Origin: Candidatus Delongbacteria bacterium
GTDB taxonomy: Bacteria; UBA4055
Length of the DNA stretch: 64,000 bases
Direction: 5' to 3'
Assembly (NCBI GenBank): GCA_016937995.1
Contig: JAFGVM010000024.1
Location: 5,026-69,025, forward strand
Position 1 is the stretch's first letter; each line of letters starts with the position of its first letter. This document shows, one piece after another, positions 26,401-36,160 of the stretch. The position numbers were made by a program, and so were the translations under genes. The notes under the pieces are model-generated. The model did not search any database. It had not been told where the DNA came from and saw only the letters and a list, made by a program, of their open reading frames with translations.

Positions 26401-27004
26401 ATTCAATATTTTTCTCTGTAAAAATATCAGTAATGACACTTAAGACCGCTTTTGCATTAAGTGTATCAAAAACAGTTTCAACAAGCAGAACATCAACACC
26501 TCCATCGATCAGTCCCTTTAACTGATCAGAGTATGCTTCCTTCACATCATCGAAAGTAAGATCCCTTTTTATCGGATCATCACTTCCGGTCGCGATTGAT
26601 AATGATTTACTTGAAGGTCCAACCGATCCTGCGACAAATTTACTTTCTCCGGGATTATCTTTGAGATAATTTTCAACAGATCTCCTTGCCAATAGAGCAG
26701 ACTCGTAGTTTATTCTATAACACTGATCCTCTACCTTATATTCAAGCAAAGATATCTTATTGGAATTAAAAGAATTTGTTTCAATAATATCAGCACCCGC
26801 TGACAAATATTTACTGTGGATCTCACAGATTATTGCTGGCTGAGTGATACTTAAAAGATCATTATTCCCTTTCTGATCTATTGGGACATCTGAAAATTCA
26901 TCTCCACGAAAGTCTGGTTCTGTTAATTTATAAGATTGGATCATTGTTCCCATAGCTCCATCAAGAACAAGGATCCTTTTCTGTATTTCATCCCTAATAT
27001 TCAT
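23477..27004 (-). CDS. metH: Cobalamin-dependent methionine synthase
   Basis: A full-length enzyme of about 1175 residues. Domains in order: homocysteine/zinc domain ([36 protein letters not shown] with the zinc cysteines), pterin domain ([16 protein letters not shown]), cobalamin cap and Rossmann domains ([20 protein letters not shown], the DxHxxG cobalt-ligand motif) and the AdoMet reactivation domain ([12 protein letters not shown]). It transfers the methyl of methyl-THF to homocysteine. An in-frame ATG at 27031 is an alternative start; neither has a clear ribosome site. It overlaps the upstream lipoprotein gene, so there is no room for a cobalamin riboswitch. Confidence 0.96.
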   Translation of the reverse strand: MNIRDEIQKRILVLDGAMGTMIQSYKLTEPDFRGDEFSDVPIDQKGNNDLLSITQPAIICEIHSKYLSAGADIIETNSFNSNKISLLEYKVEDQCYRINYESALLARRSVENYLKDNPGESKFVAGSVGPSSKSLSIATGSDDPIKRDLTFDDVKEAYSDQLKGLIDGGVDVLLVETVFDTLNAKAVLSVITDIFTEKNIELPIMVSGTLTEGRTLAGQTLDAFYYSLEHANLFSIGLNCSTGAKELRTYVEELSKIAKCYVSAHPNAGFPDQLGNYSQSGKEMAAIAEDYMQNEFVNIIGGCCGTRPEHIKEIASVAKKYKPRKIPQQNRISRYCGLETQNVTHESNFVNIGERTNVAGSKKFLKLITKGNYEKAISVARDQVEGGAQVIDICMDDAMLDSETKMIEFLNLLATEHEVSRLPVMIDSSEWSVIEAGLKCVQGRSIVNSISLKEGEKVFLDRAKKIHNYGAAIVVMLFDENGQAASYERKIKIAERSYKLLTEKIKFPPENIIFDPNILSIATGMEEHNNYAVNFIEATKWIKENLPYSKVSGGVSNLSFSFRGNNVVREAMHSVFLHHAIKAGLDMGIVNPESLTIYDDIPVEFLNLVEDVVLNKRKDATERLVSYANNIDIAASAEEKIKEWRSFTVNDRIAHSVVSGITEHIEEDLDEIYNSLNDSNAVIEGPLMDGMNKVGDLFRTGKMFLPQVIKSARVMKKAVAYLTPLIELERSSTKESSTSGKILMATVKGDVHDIGKNIVGVVLSCNNYEIIDLGVMVTSDKIIESAVREQPDVIGLSGLISPSLNEMSHLASELQRANLNIPLMIGGAATSQIHTAIKIDPLYDAPVVYVRDATQAVNVVNELMSFNRDKYIQDLAVKYKHIRENYFSKQDKKYITISEARDNRFKINWDDFSIKTPPLGIEIHRNYDLKEISEHINWTQFLHAWELNGKYPEILQDPAKWEEAAKLINDANKMFSEIIENNMITADAVYGLFPANSDEDDIKIFKDENRDKVITVLSNQRDQQFLVDKPNLCLSDFVAPVDANKKDYIGAFVITTGLGLDKWINKFKADNDNYKALLLQTLADRLVEAFSELLFTKIRTEIWGYSPNKEQGIRPAYGYPSCPDHSEKRKIFDLLGVTENLGVTLTENYAMDPVSSVCGLYLANKEAKYFTVRGK

Positions 27005-28121
27005 AGACACTGATCTTTTTCGTGACATCATTGGTTACATAAAGCCTATTTCCAGAAAGCAGGAATGACTCATCCCGTCCTACAACATCAAGAATAATTC
27101 TGTTCAGAAAGACTCCATCTTTAAAAAGATCAACATAATGAGTAGTTTCATTTTCCGCAGTTCTATTCAGAGAAGGGAGTGCCCATATACGGTCATATTT
27201 ATCAACATAAATCATATTTACAGCTTTTTTATAATATGTTTTTGTAGTGTCAACAGGTGAACCACCGATTCTCGATATAAATTCGTTCATTTGCCCGACT
27301 TCATAAGAATTATAAGGTAATTTTTCATATTCCTTTTCGATGACATACTGCATATTACCTCTCGAATTTTTCACTTCTATTGAATAACTGTCACTCTCAT
27401 TATTTGCAATGTAGAAATTTCCATCTTTCTGAAAATAAGTCGTGAACATATCCGGAATGAAAAAATCAGGGTCTTCAATTGCATATTTGATCTCTTTTAT
27501 CACTTTTGTAACTTTAAATCTGTCGGATAATATGCATATATCGTTGTTCATATATCTTAAACTGTCGCTTTTATCTACATACTTAACTGATTGAAATGAA
27601 GCTAGATTTGTTTTCCCGTCAGATGTCATATATTGAGGAGTATTCGTACTCATCAGTATTTGAGCACTTATATATGTTCCATTAGTTAGATAACGGATAA
27701 ACCTTCTGGGATTTTCATCATAAACGACCAAAGTATCATACATCAGGGCCATTTCAGTAGGATTAAAAAAATGTTCAACGTTCTTTCCTTTATTACCGAT
27801 CAATTTATCAAATTTGCCAGAGTTATTATACTTCTTTATAACCGCTTTCTCTTTATCCAGAACATATATGTTCTCATTGTAGTCTGTTATGATCTTAGTT
27901 ACAGCTTCAAAGCCTGAGCTTGAATCCGGTAAGCTTGGATCAGTACCGTCTATTTCGAACAGTTTAACAGGATCAATATTTACCACTTCGGTTCCTTTGG
28001 CTTTGTTGTAATAATGTTTTACACCGTTGATTTCTTTAACAGTGTAATTAGGTTCAACAGAACATGACAAAACTAGCAATAAAGCTATAGCAGAAAAAAT
28101 TATCAATAGGTTCTTATACAT
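26994..28121 (-). CDS. 6-bladed beta-propeller lipoprotein
   Basis: A 375-residue lipoprotein. The start at 28121 is chosen because AAAGGAG lies seven bases upstream; an earlier ATG at 28148 lacks a site and adds nine residues before the signal. The signal ends at a lipobox LVLSCS. The body shows propeller strands such as [41 protein letters not shown] and [14 protein letters not shown], the NHL-like pattern of Bacteroidetes 6-bladed propeller proteins. A paralogue is encoded at 42289-43455. Ligand unknown. Its 3' end overlaps metH by about 11 bp. Confidence 0.85.
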   Translation of the reverse strand: MYKNLLIIFSAIALLLVLSCSVEPNYTVKEINGVKHYYNKAKGTEVVNIDPVKLFEIDGTDPSLPDSSSGFEAVTKIITDYNENIYVLDKEKAVIKKYNNSGKFDKLIGNKGKNVEHFFNPTEMALMYDTLVVYDENPRRFIRYLTNGTYISAQILMSTNTPQYMTSDGKTNLASFQSVKYVDKSDSLRYMNNDICILSDRFKVTKVIKEIKYAIEDPDFFIPDMFTTYFQKDGNFYIANNESDSYSIEVKNSRGNMQYVIEKEYEKLPYNSYEVGQMNEFISRIGGSPVDTTKTYYKKAVNMIYVDKYDRIWALPSLNRTAENETTHYVDLFKDGVFLNRIILDVVGRDESFLLSGNRLYVTNDVTKKISVYEY

Positions 28122-28228
28122 GATCCAACTCCTTTTAATTTTGTTCAAATATATTCAAACTTGCCGATTTTTTCAAGTAAACAATTATTTAAAGGGTAAT
28201 ACAAGATATTCGGGAAATGGTACAGATC

Positions 28229-31200
28229 TTAAAATTCCATCCTGATCTCTATTCTCAGTTCATGAAACGGTTTAGTATCATAGGAATAGTATCTACCTGT
28301 ATAATAAAAATTTCCTTTGATACTTTTGCTGAAGTTATAGTTCGCAGTTGAATTCCAGCTGTAACTCAAACCTTTACCCAAACCGCTATTCATCATGTAA
28401 GGAATATTTGCAGAATCCGTTGTGATATTGATAATTTTAAATGAGGATCTGATTATACCATTTCTGTGAAATGAAAATTTTATCGAAGGGTTTAAGCTGA
28501 CCTCCTGAGTTGTTATCTTTCTTATTAGTTCCTCTTCCAGTCCATATCCAAGATCGAACAAAAGTCTTATTTGCTTGTTGATATCATAAAAAGTACTGAT
28601 GTTCAATTTATTCCTGCTCAATTCATCGGTGATAAATCTGGGATTGATCTGATATTTTAAGTAATTGGATCTCTGAAAGTTCAAATTTATGCTGAGATCA
28701 GAAATTTTTGTTCTAAATTCTAATGTTTGATCGGTAATTTCGTCTTTTTCACCAGAGTATACATACTCATTCATAAGTTTTCGAAGGAATTTTACACTGT
28801 AATTAATTCCGGTCGTACCTTTTTTAATAAAATACAGTTTTGTATCAGATTCAATGATCCCGAAAACTGTCGAATCATTCTGAAATGTGGGTATTTTCAA
28901 TAATACGATATCCAAAGGTGTTTCTGTCAGTGACCTTTCTTCAATATTAACATTTTGCTCCAGATCTATCCTGGATAACCAGTACATTATGTTATCGTTA
29001 TTCGCAATATCCGGTATGTCAAAAAAAGTTCTGAGGTTGAATTTTACTCCGGTCGCAGCCTTTGGATCATCTAAACTGATTATATAAAAATTATAATTTC
29101 CAAATTCATCCGGTATATATTCACCATCAACATACCTGTAATCTCCTGTACCATCCTCAACCTCGTAAAAATGTCTGATCTTGTTATAGACAAGCGTTCT
29201 CTCTGTCTCATAGCCCAAGAATATCCTGTAATTACTCTTATAGTTGTAGTTTGATCTGGCACTGATCAGATTATAGTAGCTGTCCGAGGAATCTTTAACT
29301 GTGTTCGAGACCCAGTTCCACATAACTTCAGATATAAGATTTGTACTGTATCTTCCCTTGTATTCCATCAAATTAGATATCTGATATTTTTGCTCTTTCC
29401 AGGCATGGTCTTGTTCGCTGAAAATATTATACTCGATTCTGTTCTTCAAATTGTGTGAATCATGAGTAAAGTTCGTCAACAATCCATATTTATCCTCCAT
29501 ACTCCCTGCTGTTAAAGTATCATTAACATTCAACTTCTTTTCTTTACCTGTGAAAGGGGTGATCCTGAATTGAAATAGGTCAAAGTAAATACCGGTATAG
29601 TATTTTTCTAAAGTATCTTCGTCGGTTCCAGACTTACTTATCCTGTTCGTATAGGCTAATTGGTAACCATACTTTTTAAAATCCCCCAAAAGGTCTAGAT
29701 CCGCTTTCTGAGTCTCAATAGCTTCGGATAGTTTGTAGTAGGAAAGATCTATTTTATTATTAAGGAAAGTACCTAGGGTATGCTCTACAGAAAACATATA
29801 TTTTTCATAGCTGATAGAATCCTGATCAATATCAATACCGAAATTATCATTAAAATTTGAATCAGATAATCTTTCAGGAAGAATTAATTTATTATTGTAA
29901 TATTTTCTTGAAATTGAAAATTTGTATTTACCTGTATTTTTATCAAATATTTTCAGATCTTTAGTTCGTAATGATATCTTTTCGTGATCACCGAAACCGT
30001 CAAAATTTACTTTTGAATTCTTTGCCAGCTTGTTTTTTTGATAGCTTGAAGATACTGTTTCAGCTGTAAAAGAAAAAACTTCTCCTTCGTAATTCAGATT
30101 TGCATGCAGTGTGCTTAGATCAGTAGGTAAAGGTAAATGCTTCAATGGTAAGTAATTACCGTTCAAAGGATCGTAAACGTAGTATACAGTTCCAGTGCTG
30201 TCATATTCCATCACATAATCACCAGAATCTTCGAATCTGGAAAATACGATATCATACTCCCCCAGGTCTTTACCTGTATATTCGTAATATAATGAATCAG
30301 GTGAAATATTATAATCCCCTTTGTTCAAACCAAGAAAGGTTATTCCTGAGATATACGAATTATTCAAATCCGTTCCTGCATCTCTAATTATTTGTATTTC
30401 TTCTTCTGTACCATCGAAAGATAATGGATTTTTTTCATCATCGGTCTCGGTATAATAGTCTGTCTGAACAGTTAACTTATCGTTTATGAACTTGTTCTCT
30501 GAATATATTCCGTAAACATACTTTTTGTAATCCACACTGGTGAACTCGATATCCACTGTTACTTTGTCTCCCTGATGGACAGGTCTCAGAGGTGTGAAAA
30601 ATATCTGATTACTGAAATAATCAATGTAGTAATCCGAACCTTTGATAAGCTTAACACCGTTCAGATAAACATCTTCACTTCCCGGGATGATCTCTTTCAG
30701 ATCGATTATGTTATTATCCAGATCATACGGTCCCTGTATACCTTCAAGAACCGTAAGTTCAATACTCTTGTAAGAAGAACTCTCTGATGAAACAAAAGCA
30801 TCCAAATTATTACTTTTATAGTTAGTCTTAAACAGCACTCCTGAAAGATCTTTATTGATATCCCCGAACTCACCTCTTGAGCTGTATTTTAAATTATAAT
30901 TTCCCATCCTCGAGATAAAGTTAGGATGTTTGAACTGGATATAAATATTATCGATCTCTGATAAGATCTCACTTGTTCCCTCCTCGGTCATTGCAAGATT
31001 ATCATCACTCAGAACTGCCTCAGCTTCTAAATTTTCACTCAACTCTCCATTAAGATTTAAATTAAACCCGGATACTATGTCCACACCGGAATCAGCATTA
31101 AATTTCACACCTCTGTAAATTAAACCTGAGCGCTTCAATTTACTTTCACTCTGTTCATCTTCGGTCACGATAGAGAATTCCTCCTGTGACAGTGGGTCAT

Positions 31201-31336
31201 TCAGAATTATCTCTTTGATCTCATACCTGCGGTATATTTTGTCAAAGTCAAGACCTACAACACCGGTGGAATCATTTTCACTTGCAATTGCAGATATCAG
31301 GTGGAATAAAATATTTAGAATGAATAATCTCTTCAA
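28229..31336 (-). CDS. Large outer-membrane beta-barrel-like protein of unknown function
   Basis: A 1035-residue exported protein with a signal peptide (MKRLFILNILFHLISAIAS). The first third includes EIIPGSEDVYLNGVKLIKGSDY, DYFSNQIFFTPLRP and VDIEFTSVDY, a strand-turn pattern found in large FCB outer-membrane proteins (SprA-like N-terminal regions share it). The rest is a long series of alternating aromatic/polar strands, and the chain ends LRIEIRMEF, a C-terminal aromatic typical of outer-membrane barrels. No enzyme motif was seen. Its start codon has no obvious strong ribosome site. Function, possibly export or adhesion, cannot be assigned. Confidence 0.75.
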   Translation of the reverse strand: MKRLFILNILFHLISAIASENDSTGVVGLDFDKIYRRYEIKEIILNDPLSQEEFSIVTEDEQSESKLKRSGLIYRGVKFNADSGVDIVSGFNLNLNGELSENLEAEAVLSDDNLAMTEEGTSEILSEIDNIYIQFKHPNFISRMGNYNLKYSSRGEFGDINKDLSGVLFKTNYKSNNLDAFVSSESSSYKSIELTVLEGIQGPYDLDNNIIDLKEIIPGSEDVYLNGVKLIKGSDYYIDYFSNQIFFTPLRPVHQGDKVTVDIEFTSVDYKKYVYGIYSENKFINDKLTVQTDYYTETDDEKNPLSFDGTEEEIQIIRDAGTDLNNSYISGITFLGLNKGDYNISPDSLYYEYTGKDLGEYDIVFSRFEDSGDYVMEYDSTGTVYYVYDPLNGNYLPLKHLPLPTDLSTLHANLNYEGEVFSFTAETVSSSYQKNKLAKNSKVNFDGFGDHEKISLRTKDLKIFDKNTGKYKFSISRKYYNNKLILPERLSDSNFNDNFGIDIDQDSISYEKYMFSVEHTLGTFLNNKIDLSYYKLSEAIETQKADLDLLGDFKKYGYQLAYTNRISKSGTDEDTLEKYYTGIYFDLFQFRITPFTGKEKKLNVNDTLTAGSMEDKYGLLTNFTHDSHNLKNRIEYNIFSEQDHAWKEQKYQISNLMEYKGRYSTNLISEVMWNWVSNTVKDSSDSYYNLISARSNYNYKSNYRIFLGYETERTLVYNKIRHFYEVEDGTGDYRYVDGEYIPDEFGNYNFYIISLDDPKAATGVKFNLRTFFDIPDIANNDNIMYWLSRIDLEQNVNIEERSLTETPLDIVLLKIPTFQNDSTVFGIIESDTKLYFIKKGTTGINYSVKFLRKLMNEYVYSGEKDEITDQTLEFRTKISDLSINLNFQRSNYLKYQINPRFITDELSRNKLNISTFYDINKQIRLLFDLGYGLEEELIRKITTQEVSLNPSIKFSFHRNGIIRSSFKIINITTDSANIPYMMNSGLGKGLSYSWNSTANYNFSKSIKGNFYYTGRYYSYDTKPFHELRIEIRMEF

Positions 31337-31616
31337 ATAAAACCTTGTTAAATTTCATTGATTCTGTCGGTATAGAGTATAGGAAACCTGTTTTAGTTTT
31401 GTATTATTGCCTATTTAACTTACAAAGTTCACGGTTTGTTTGTATATTTAATCCTTAATTGTAAATTATCCATTCCGTATTGTCAATTATTTTAACTTAA
31501 TTTCTGATTTTAATTTTTCCTTGCTAAAAAAATAAAATTGAACTATTTTTGTCATGGAATAGTAATAGCATTAGCTACTGGCTCAAAATAATCAATAATG
31601 AATTAGAGGAAAAAAC

Positions 31617-32819
31617 ATGTTGAAACGAATATTATTACTGGCATTGATAACTGTTTCTATAGTATCTGCAAAAGTAAATGTGGGATTTTATTCCTTATCA
31701 CAATCTTCCGGTAACCCAAACGGACAGTGGATGGGTTATGCTTTGATGGATATTATCACAGATAAGTTTTCTGGGATAGAAGGGATCAATATTGTAAGAG
31801 ATGACGACATCTATGCTTTCTTGAAACAAAATGGTACTCCTTTTGTCAATACCGGCAATATTGCTTCTTTCGATACTGTGAAAGAACACTTTAAACTTGA
31901 TTTCATTGTAACTGGAAGCTATACTCTAAACCCTGATCAAAGCTTACCTGTCAATATCTTAGTTCACAGCTTTCAAGACACAACTACCTCAAGTCCAATT
32001 GTAATACAGGGTTATTCAAATGACCTTTTCACAATAGTTTCATATGTAGTTATGCCTATCGGAAAGAATTTAAAAATGGAACTTAATCCTACTCAGGTCG
32101 CTAAACTTAAAACTATTGACCTAACTTCAAACAAAGGAAACCTTTCAAATGTTTATAAGGGAAAAATGGCAATGAGACAAAACCAGCCTCAAATTGCAAT
32201 GTCTTTCTTTGAAGCAGCTTACAAGGAAAATCCTGAAAGCACTTTAGCAAAAAAACAATTTACTGAAGCTTTGGGAGCTTCTTACGGAACAGGATTCTTT
32301 GCTTTTAACTTAATGGAAGCTGAAGGTGGAAATGTTTCAGGATTCAGAAAACAATTTCTATTATCAAATAAAATAATTCAGGGATTCAGTGCTTTCGTAA
32401 AAGGATCTAATCTGATTCCTAAGAACGGAGCAACATATTTTGATATAGAATTAAACATTGGAATAGATCTTTCTGACTACGCTTATCAAATGGCAAAAAC
32501 AACTATCCAGAATTTTTCAAGCGGAACAAGTGAGATCGATGATGGAGTCTATAATCCTAATGCTGGTAATATGACCAATGAGACTGAAATGTTCGTAAAA
32601 AATATTTCAGCTGCAAAAATAGTTGTGACCCTACTGGACAATAAAGGCAATGCAATCTTAGCTTCTGAAAGATCGTTTGGTACAGCATTTAATTTGACAA
32701 ATATTGTTACCGTTAAGGACTTTGTTAAAAACACTAACCGTCAGGCAACTATTTATTTCCCTTCTATCGCACGCGAAGTTGTTAAAAATATTGACAAAGT
32801 GGAAGTCACCGTAAAATAG
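31617..32819 (+). CDS. Secreted CsgG/FlgO-like protein with a TPR-like middle
   Basis: A 400-residue protein with a short signal peptide (MLKRILLLALITVSIVSAK). Residues about 20-120 follow the CsgG/FlgO/TolB-N pattern: a strand (VNVGFYSLSQ), YALMDIITDKF, GINIVRDDDIYAFLKQNG, and LDFIVTGSYTL. A helical TPR-like unit follows (VYKGKMAMRQNQPQIAMSFFEAAYKENPES). The C-terminal part looks like a beta-rich domain. Such proteins usually take part in outer-membrane assembly or secretion, but the specific job is unknown. TAGAGGAAA lies upstream of the start, and a strong terminator follows the stop. Confidence 0.65.
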   Translation: MLKRILLLALITVSIVSAKVNVGFYSLSQSSGNPNGQWMGYALMDIITDKFSGIEGINIVRDDDIYAFLKQNGTPFVNTGNIASFDTVKEHFKLDFIVTGSYTLNPDQSLPVNILVHSFQDTTTSSPIVIQGYSNDLFTIVSYVVMPIGKNLKMELNPTQVAKLKTIDLTSNKGNLSNVYKGKMAMRQNQPQIAMSFFEAAYKENPESTLAKKQFTEALGASYGTGFFAFNLMEAEGGNVSGFRKQFLLSNKIIQGFSAFVKGSNLIPKNGATYFDIELNIGIDLSDYAYQMAKTTIQNFSSGTSEIDDGVYNPNAGNMTNETEMFVKNISAAKIVVTLLDNKGNAILASERSFGTAFNLTNIVTVKDFVKNTNRQATIYFPSIAREVVKNIDKVEVTVK

Positions 32820-32832
32820 TTTTTTATAATCT

Positions 32833-32868
32833 GGACCGTTCATGTTTGTGAACGGTCCTTTTTTTTTA
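32833..32868 (+). terminator. Rho-independent terminator after the CsgG/FlgO-like gene
   Basis: GGACCGTTCA (32833-32842) pairs with TGAACGGTCC (32849-32858), six-base loop, followed by a run of ten T. Confidence 0.93.
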
Positions 32869-33066
32869 GAGTATACAATGAAAATCCGTAACTCATCATA
32901 CTGCAGATCGGTCAAAAAGTCGCGAAGACTGAAAAAAATAAGATATCCTTAAGTATATTCCTCAATTAAATACACCTGCAAAAACAAGCAATTTTTCTTT
33001 GTTCATTTATATATGATGATCAGAGATTTTCATAAACAATTTTAAATTTAATAAACGGAGTAAAAA

Positions 33067-34602
33067 ATGGCTTTAGTAATTGATGGTTCAGGATTAACTA
33101 TTGATAAAGTAGTAAGTGTTGCAAGATTCAATGAAAAAATTGAACTTCACCCTGATGCGATCGAAAGGATCAATGTTTGTAGAGCAATGCTTGAAAGAAA
33201 GATAGATGCTCACGAGATAATGTACGGGGTTAACACAGGTATCGGAGAATTTTCAGAAGTTGTACTGAACGATGATCAGGTTCAGGATTTTCAAAAATAT
33301 TTGATCTATAACCATGCTGCTGGTATAGGTGATCCTGCCCCTATCGAATATGTTCGTGGTGCAATGCTTGGAAGAGTCAATGTTCATGCTCACGGAAACT
33401 CAGGTTGCCGTTTAGTGATAACTCAGACTTTGGTGGATCTATTAAATAAAGGTGTAACTCCATTCGTATGTCAGAAAGGTTCAGTCGGTGCATCAGGTGA
33501 CCTTGCTCCAATGTCTCAGGTAGCTCTGCTTATGATGGGTGAAGGAAAAGCTTATTATCAGGGTGAATTAATGCCTGCAAAAGAAGCAATGGAAAAAGCT
33601 GGAATACCTGTTCCCGGTCTTCATGCAAGAGACGGATTGGCAACTATCAATGGATCGAACCTTTTAACTGCAATGAGCGCTATCTTCTTATATGATGCTA
33701 AAAGATGGTTAAAACAGGCTGAAATAGCTGCTGCAATGTCTTTAGAAGCTCTAAAAGCTAATATGAAGCCTTACTCAAGATTATTACATGAAGTAAGAGG
33801 TTTCAGTGGCGCTGTAAGAAGTGCTGAATCGATCAACAAGATAGTTTCAGGTGGTGATCTTAAAGAGCAAAAAGTAAAATGTAAAGTTCAGGATGCATAT
33901 TCAATGAGATCTACTCCACAGGTTATCGGTGCTGCTCATGACGCACTTGCATATGCTCAGTCTCAAGTTGAGATCGAATTGAACGGTGTCGGTGATAATC
34001 CTATCTTCTTCCCTGACAAGAATCTTCAACTGTCAGGTGCTAATTTCCAGGGAACTCCTGTTGCGGTCCCAATGGACATGGCAGGTTATTGTATCACTAT
34101 GGTAAGTGTAATGTCTGAGAGAAGAATGAACCGACTTAACAATCCTGCTTTAAGCGTTGGTCTTCCTGCTTTCTTGACAAAAGGTGCTGGAATGTTCTCA
34201 GGTCTTATGCTAAGTCAGTATACAGCTGATATGCAGATCGTAGAGCAAAGGATTCTTTCAGCTCCTGCTTGTATCCAGTCTATCCCTGCTGCTGCTGATC
34301 AGGAAGATTTCGTTTCTATGGGTATGAACACAGCAATCAAGAACTTCCAGATACTTGATAATGCTTATGGTATTCTTGGTATTGAATTCATGGCAGCTGC
34401 ACAGGCCCTTGATTTCAGAAAAGAAGAATATTCATTCGGTCACGGAACTCAGAAAGCTAAAGATATAATCAGAAAGTATGTTGATTTCCTTGATATTGAC
34501 AGACCTCTTTATGATGATCATACCAATATGAAAGAACTTGTTAAGTCAGGTGAGATCCTTGATGAAGTTGAAAAAGTTACAGGTGATCTGGCAAAATACT
34601 AG
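33067..34602 (+). CDS. MIO-dependent aromatic amino acid ammonia-lyase/aminomutase, histidine ammonia-lyase-like
   Basis: A 511-residue enzyme. The Ala142-Ser143-Gly144 triad (GSVGASGDLAPMSQ) forms the MIO electrophile; Tyr53 (MYGVNTGIG), His83 and Asn195 (TINGSN) fall at the same numbers as in Pseudomonas HutH, and the later YSMRSTPQV and DQEDFVSMG segments match the catalytic Tyr/Arg and Glu region. Differences from typical HutH are Asn82 for Ser, Ser-Thr in place of Cys-Gln after the Arg, and Phe in QEDHVSM. No other hut gene is near. Histidine is the first guess as substrate; tyrosine, phenylalanine or an aminomutase role remain possible. CGGAG precedes the start. Confidence 0.88.
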   Translation: MALVIDGSGLTIDKVVSVARFNEKIELHPDAIERINVCRAMLERKIDAHEIMYGVNTGIGEFSEVVLNDDQVQDFQKYLIYNHAAGIGDPAPIEYVRGAMLGRVNVHAHGNSGCRLVITQTLVDLLNKGVTPFVCQKGSVGASGDLAPMSQVALLMMGEGKAYYQGELMPAKEAMEKAGIPVPGLHARDGLATINGSNLLTAMSAIFLYDAKRWLKQAEIAAAMSLEALKANMKPYSRLLHEVRGFSGAVRSAESINKIVSGGDLKEQKVKCKVQDAYSMRSTPQVIGAAHDALAYAQSQVEIELNGVGDNPIFFPDKNLQLSGANFQGTPVAVPMDMAGYCITMVSVMSERRMNRLNNPALSVGLPAFLTKGAGMFSGLMLSQYTADMQIVEQRILSAPACIQSIPAAADQEDFVSMGMNTAIKNFQILDNAYGILGIEFMAAAQALDFRKEEYSFGHGTQKAKDIIRKYVDFLDIDRPLYDDHTNMKELVKSGEILDEVEKVTGDLAKY

Positions 34603-34625
34603 AAAATTATCCTAAAAATACAAAA

Positions 34626-34650
34626 GCCGCAATTTGCGGCTTTTTTTTTT
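34626..34650 (+). terminator. Rho-independent terminator after the ammonia-lyase gene
   Basis: GCCGCAA (34626-34632) pairs with TTGCGGC (34634-34640) and is followed by ten T. Confidence 0.93.
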
Positions 34651-34760
34651 AATACAATACCTTTTATTATCACTTATAAAAAATCATTGCTCACTATATT
34701 GGCTTGTTAAAAGAAATTATTTCCTTCCATTTCACCTTAAATTCATTATATTTAATCCTG

Positions 34761-35351
34761 ATGAAAAACGAAACTCTAAAATATATTATACCAATTATTT
34801 TTCTTTATATTGTATGCTTATCTGCTTTATCATTCCCTGATAATACAGGAAAGATCGTATTCAATGAAGATGATATGATCGTACGTCTTATTGAGAAAAA
34901 AGGCTCAGACATTAAAACTGCTGAGGCATTATTTCTGGTTGATTCGTCACCGATAAAATGCCACAAGATCATTAATAACGTTCTTAATTACCCCAGCTTC
35001 ATGCCTGATATTGAAAAGACCACATTTGTAAAAAAAACTGCCCGGGGTACAGAATACGACTTTGTTTACGATGCTCCAATATTCGACATAGAATATACTC
35101 TGCTGCTGAAAGATTCTCTTAAGAACGGAATTTACCATATTGAGTGGAGTTATATCAAAGGTGAACTGAATGAGAATAACGGAAGCTGGGAAATTATGAC
35201 AAATCCGGAAGACAGCACTGAAACTTTGATCAAGTACAAAATATACCTTGACCCCGGAACTATCCTCCCTGACTGGCTTATGAACCGGTTAACTGCAGGT
35301 TCAATACCAGATATGATCTATTCGATAAGAAAAAAGGTGAAGCAGAAATGA
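34761..35351 (+). CDS. START/SRPBCC-domain secreted protein
   Basis: A 196-residue protein when begun at 34761 (MKNETLKY), where a hydrophobic signal-like segment (YIIPIIFLYIVCLSALSF) follows directly; an earlier start at 34704 is less likely. The mature part matches the lipid-binding START/polyketide-cyclase fold: SSPIKCHKIINNVLNYPSFMPDIEKTTFVKK, then IEYTLLLKDSL, YHIEWSYIKG and YKIYLDPGTILPDWLMNRLTAGSIPDMI. The likely role is binding a lipid in the periplasm. Its end overlaps the first PAP2 gene by 4 bp, suggesting that it hands lipid substrate to, or takes product from, the phosphatases. Confidence 0.8.
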   Translation: MKNETLKYIIPIIFLYIVCLSALSFPDNTGKIVFNEDDMIVRLIEKKGSDIKTAEALFLVDSSPIKCHKIINNVLNYPSFMPDIEKTTFVKKTARGTEYDFVYDAPIFDIEYTLLLKDSLKNGIYHIEWSYIKGELNENNGSWEIMTNPEDSTETLIKYKIYLDPGTILPDWLMNRLTAGSIPDMIYSIRKKVKQK

Positions 35352-36157
35352 ATTTCAAGACCTTAATTATAACTCTGATCATTTTCAATTCAGTATATTC
35401 CCAGAAAAAAGACCCTTATCTGGATAAATATGCTATGATATCACCTGATTATTACAAGAATTATCTTTTTGATAGCGGAGATCTTATTATTTCTCCTCTT
35501 GACTGGTCTTGGAAAAATTATGCAGTTCTCGGGCTTGTTACAGGTGCAGCTATGATAACTTATAACAATGATGAATATATTTCGGATATTTTCCGTTCAA
35601 ATAAGAACGACATCAATGATAATATCGCTTTTGCAGCAGAAAAACTCGGGAACGGGTTCTATGTTACCGGAGGATTGGTAACATCATATTTAGTATCCAA
35701 CATGATCGATAATGATAGACTAAGAAGAACTTCTTTACTTGCTTTGGAAAGTTTTGCAATTACAGGTATATTCGCTCAATCATTTAAACATTTGATCCAC
35801 AGGCACAGACCTTATGAAAATGACGGTCCCTATGAATTCGATGGTCCATCATTTTCAAACAGTTCACTTTCACTTCCTTCCGGTCACTCAGCAACTGTTT
35901 TCTCAACTGCAAAGATCATAAACGGATGCTATAGTGAGAACAAGTTTTTACCGTATATAACTTACCCTTTGGCATTTATTACAGCTGTATCAAGGATTTA
36001 TGACAATAAGCACTGGCCTTCGGATATTCTTCTGGGTGCAGCATTCGGGTATTATTCAGCATCAGTAATTCTCGATTCACAGAAAAAGAAAGCTTTTCAG
36101 TTTGCTCTGATCCCTTCCACTGAAAATGTAACATTAAACCTCAGCTATAATTTTTAA
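35348..36157 (+). CDS. PAP2-family phosphatase (first of a tandem pair)
   Basis: A 269-residue exported or membrane protein with the three PAP2 motifs: KHLIHRHRP (K-x6-RP), LPSGHSATVFS (PSGH) and SRIYDNKHWPSD (SR-x5-H-x3-D), so it should dephosphorylate a lipid phosphate or diphosphate. A signal peptide (FKTLIITLIIFNSVYSQ) leads a chain with fewer strong helices than PgpB, as in outer-membrane-associated PAP2 proteins of FCB bacteria. The C-terminal segment (KKAFQFALIPSTENVTLNLSYNF) ends in an aromatic. It overlaps the START gene by 4 bp and is 3 bp ahead of its paralogue. Confidence 0.9.
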   Translation: MNFKTLIITLIIFNSVYSQKKDPYLDKYAMISPDYYKNYLFDSGDLIISPLDWSWKNYAVLGLVTGAAMITYNNDEYISDIFRSNKNDINDNIAFAAEKLGNGFYVTGGLVTSYLVSNMIDNDRLRRTSLLALESFAITGIFAQSFKHLIHRHRPYENDGPYEFDGPSFSNSSLSLPSGHSATVFSTAKIINGCYSENKFLPYITYPLAFITAVSRIYDNKHWPSDILLGAAFGYYSASVILDSQKKKAFQFALIPSTENVTLNLSYNF

Positions 36158-36160
36158 GAT

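Noticed and set aside
26994-28228. Cobalamin riboswitch upstream of metH
   Set aside because: metH overlaps the preceding gene and the short gap before that lipoprotein gene shows no B12-box.
32878-32952. Short frame MKIRNSSYCRSVKKSRRLK, L36-like at first sight
   Set aside because: It has no ribosome site, lacks the zinc Cys pattern of L36 and sits right after a terminator.
33067-34602. Assigning the gene to a histidine utilisation operon
   Set aside because: No hutU, hutI or hutG lies in the window and the gene has its own terminators.
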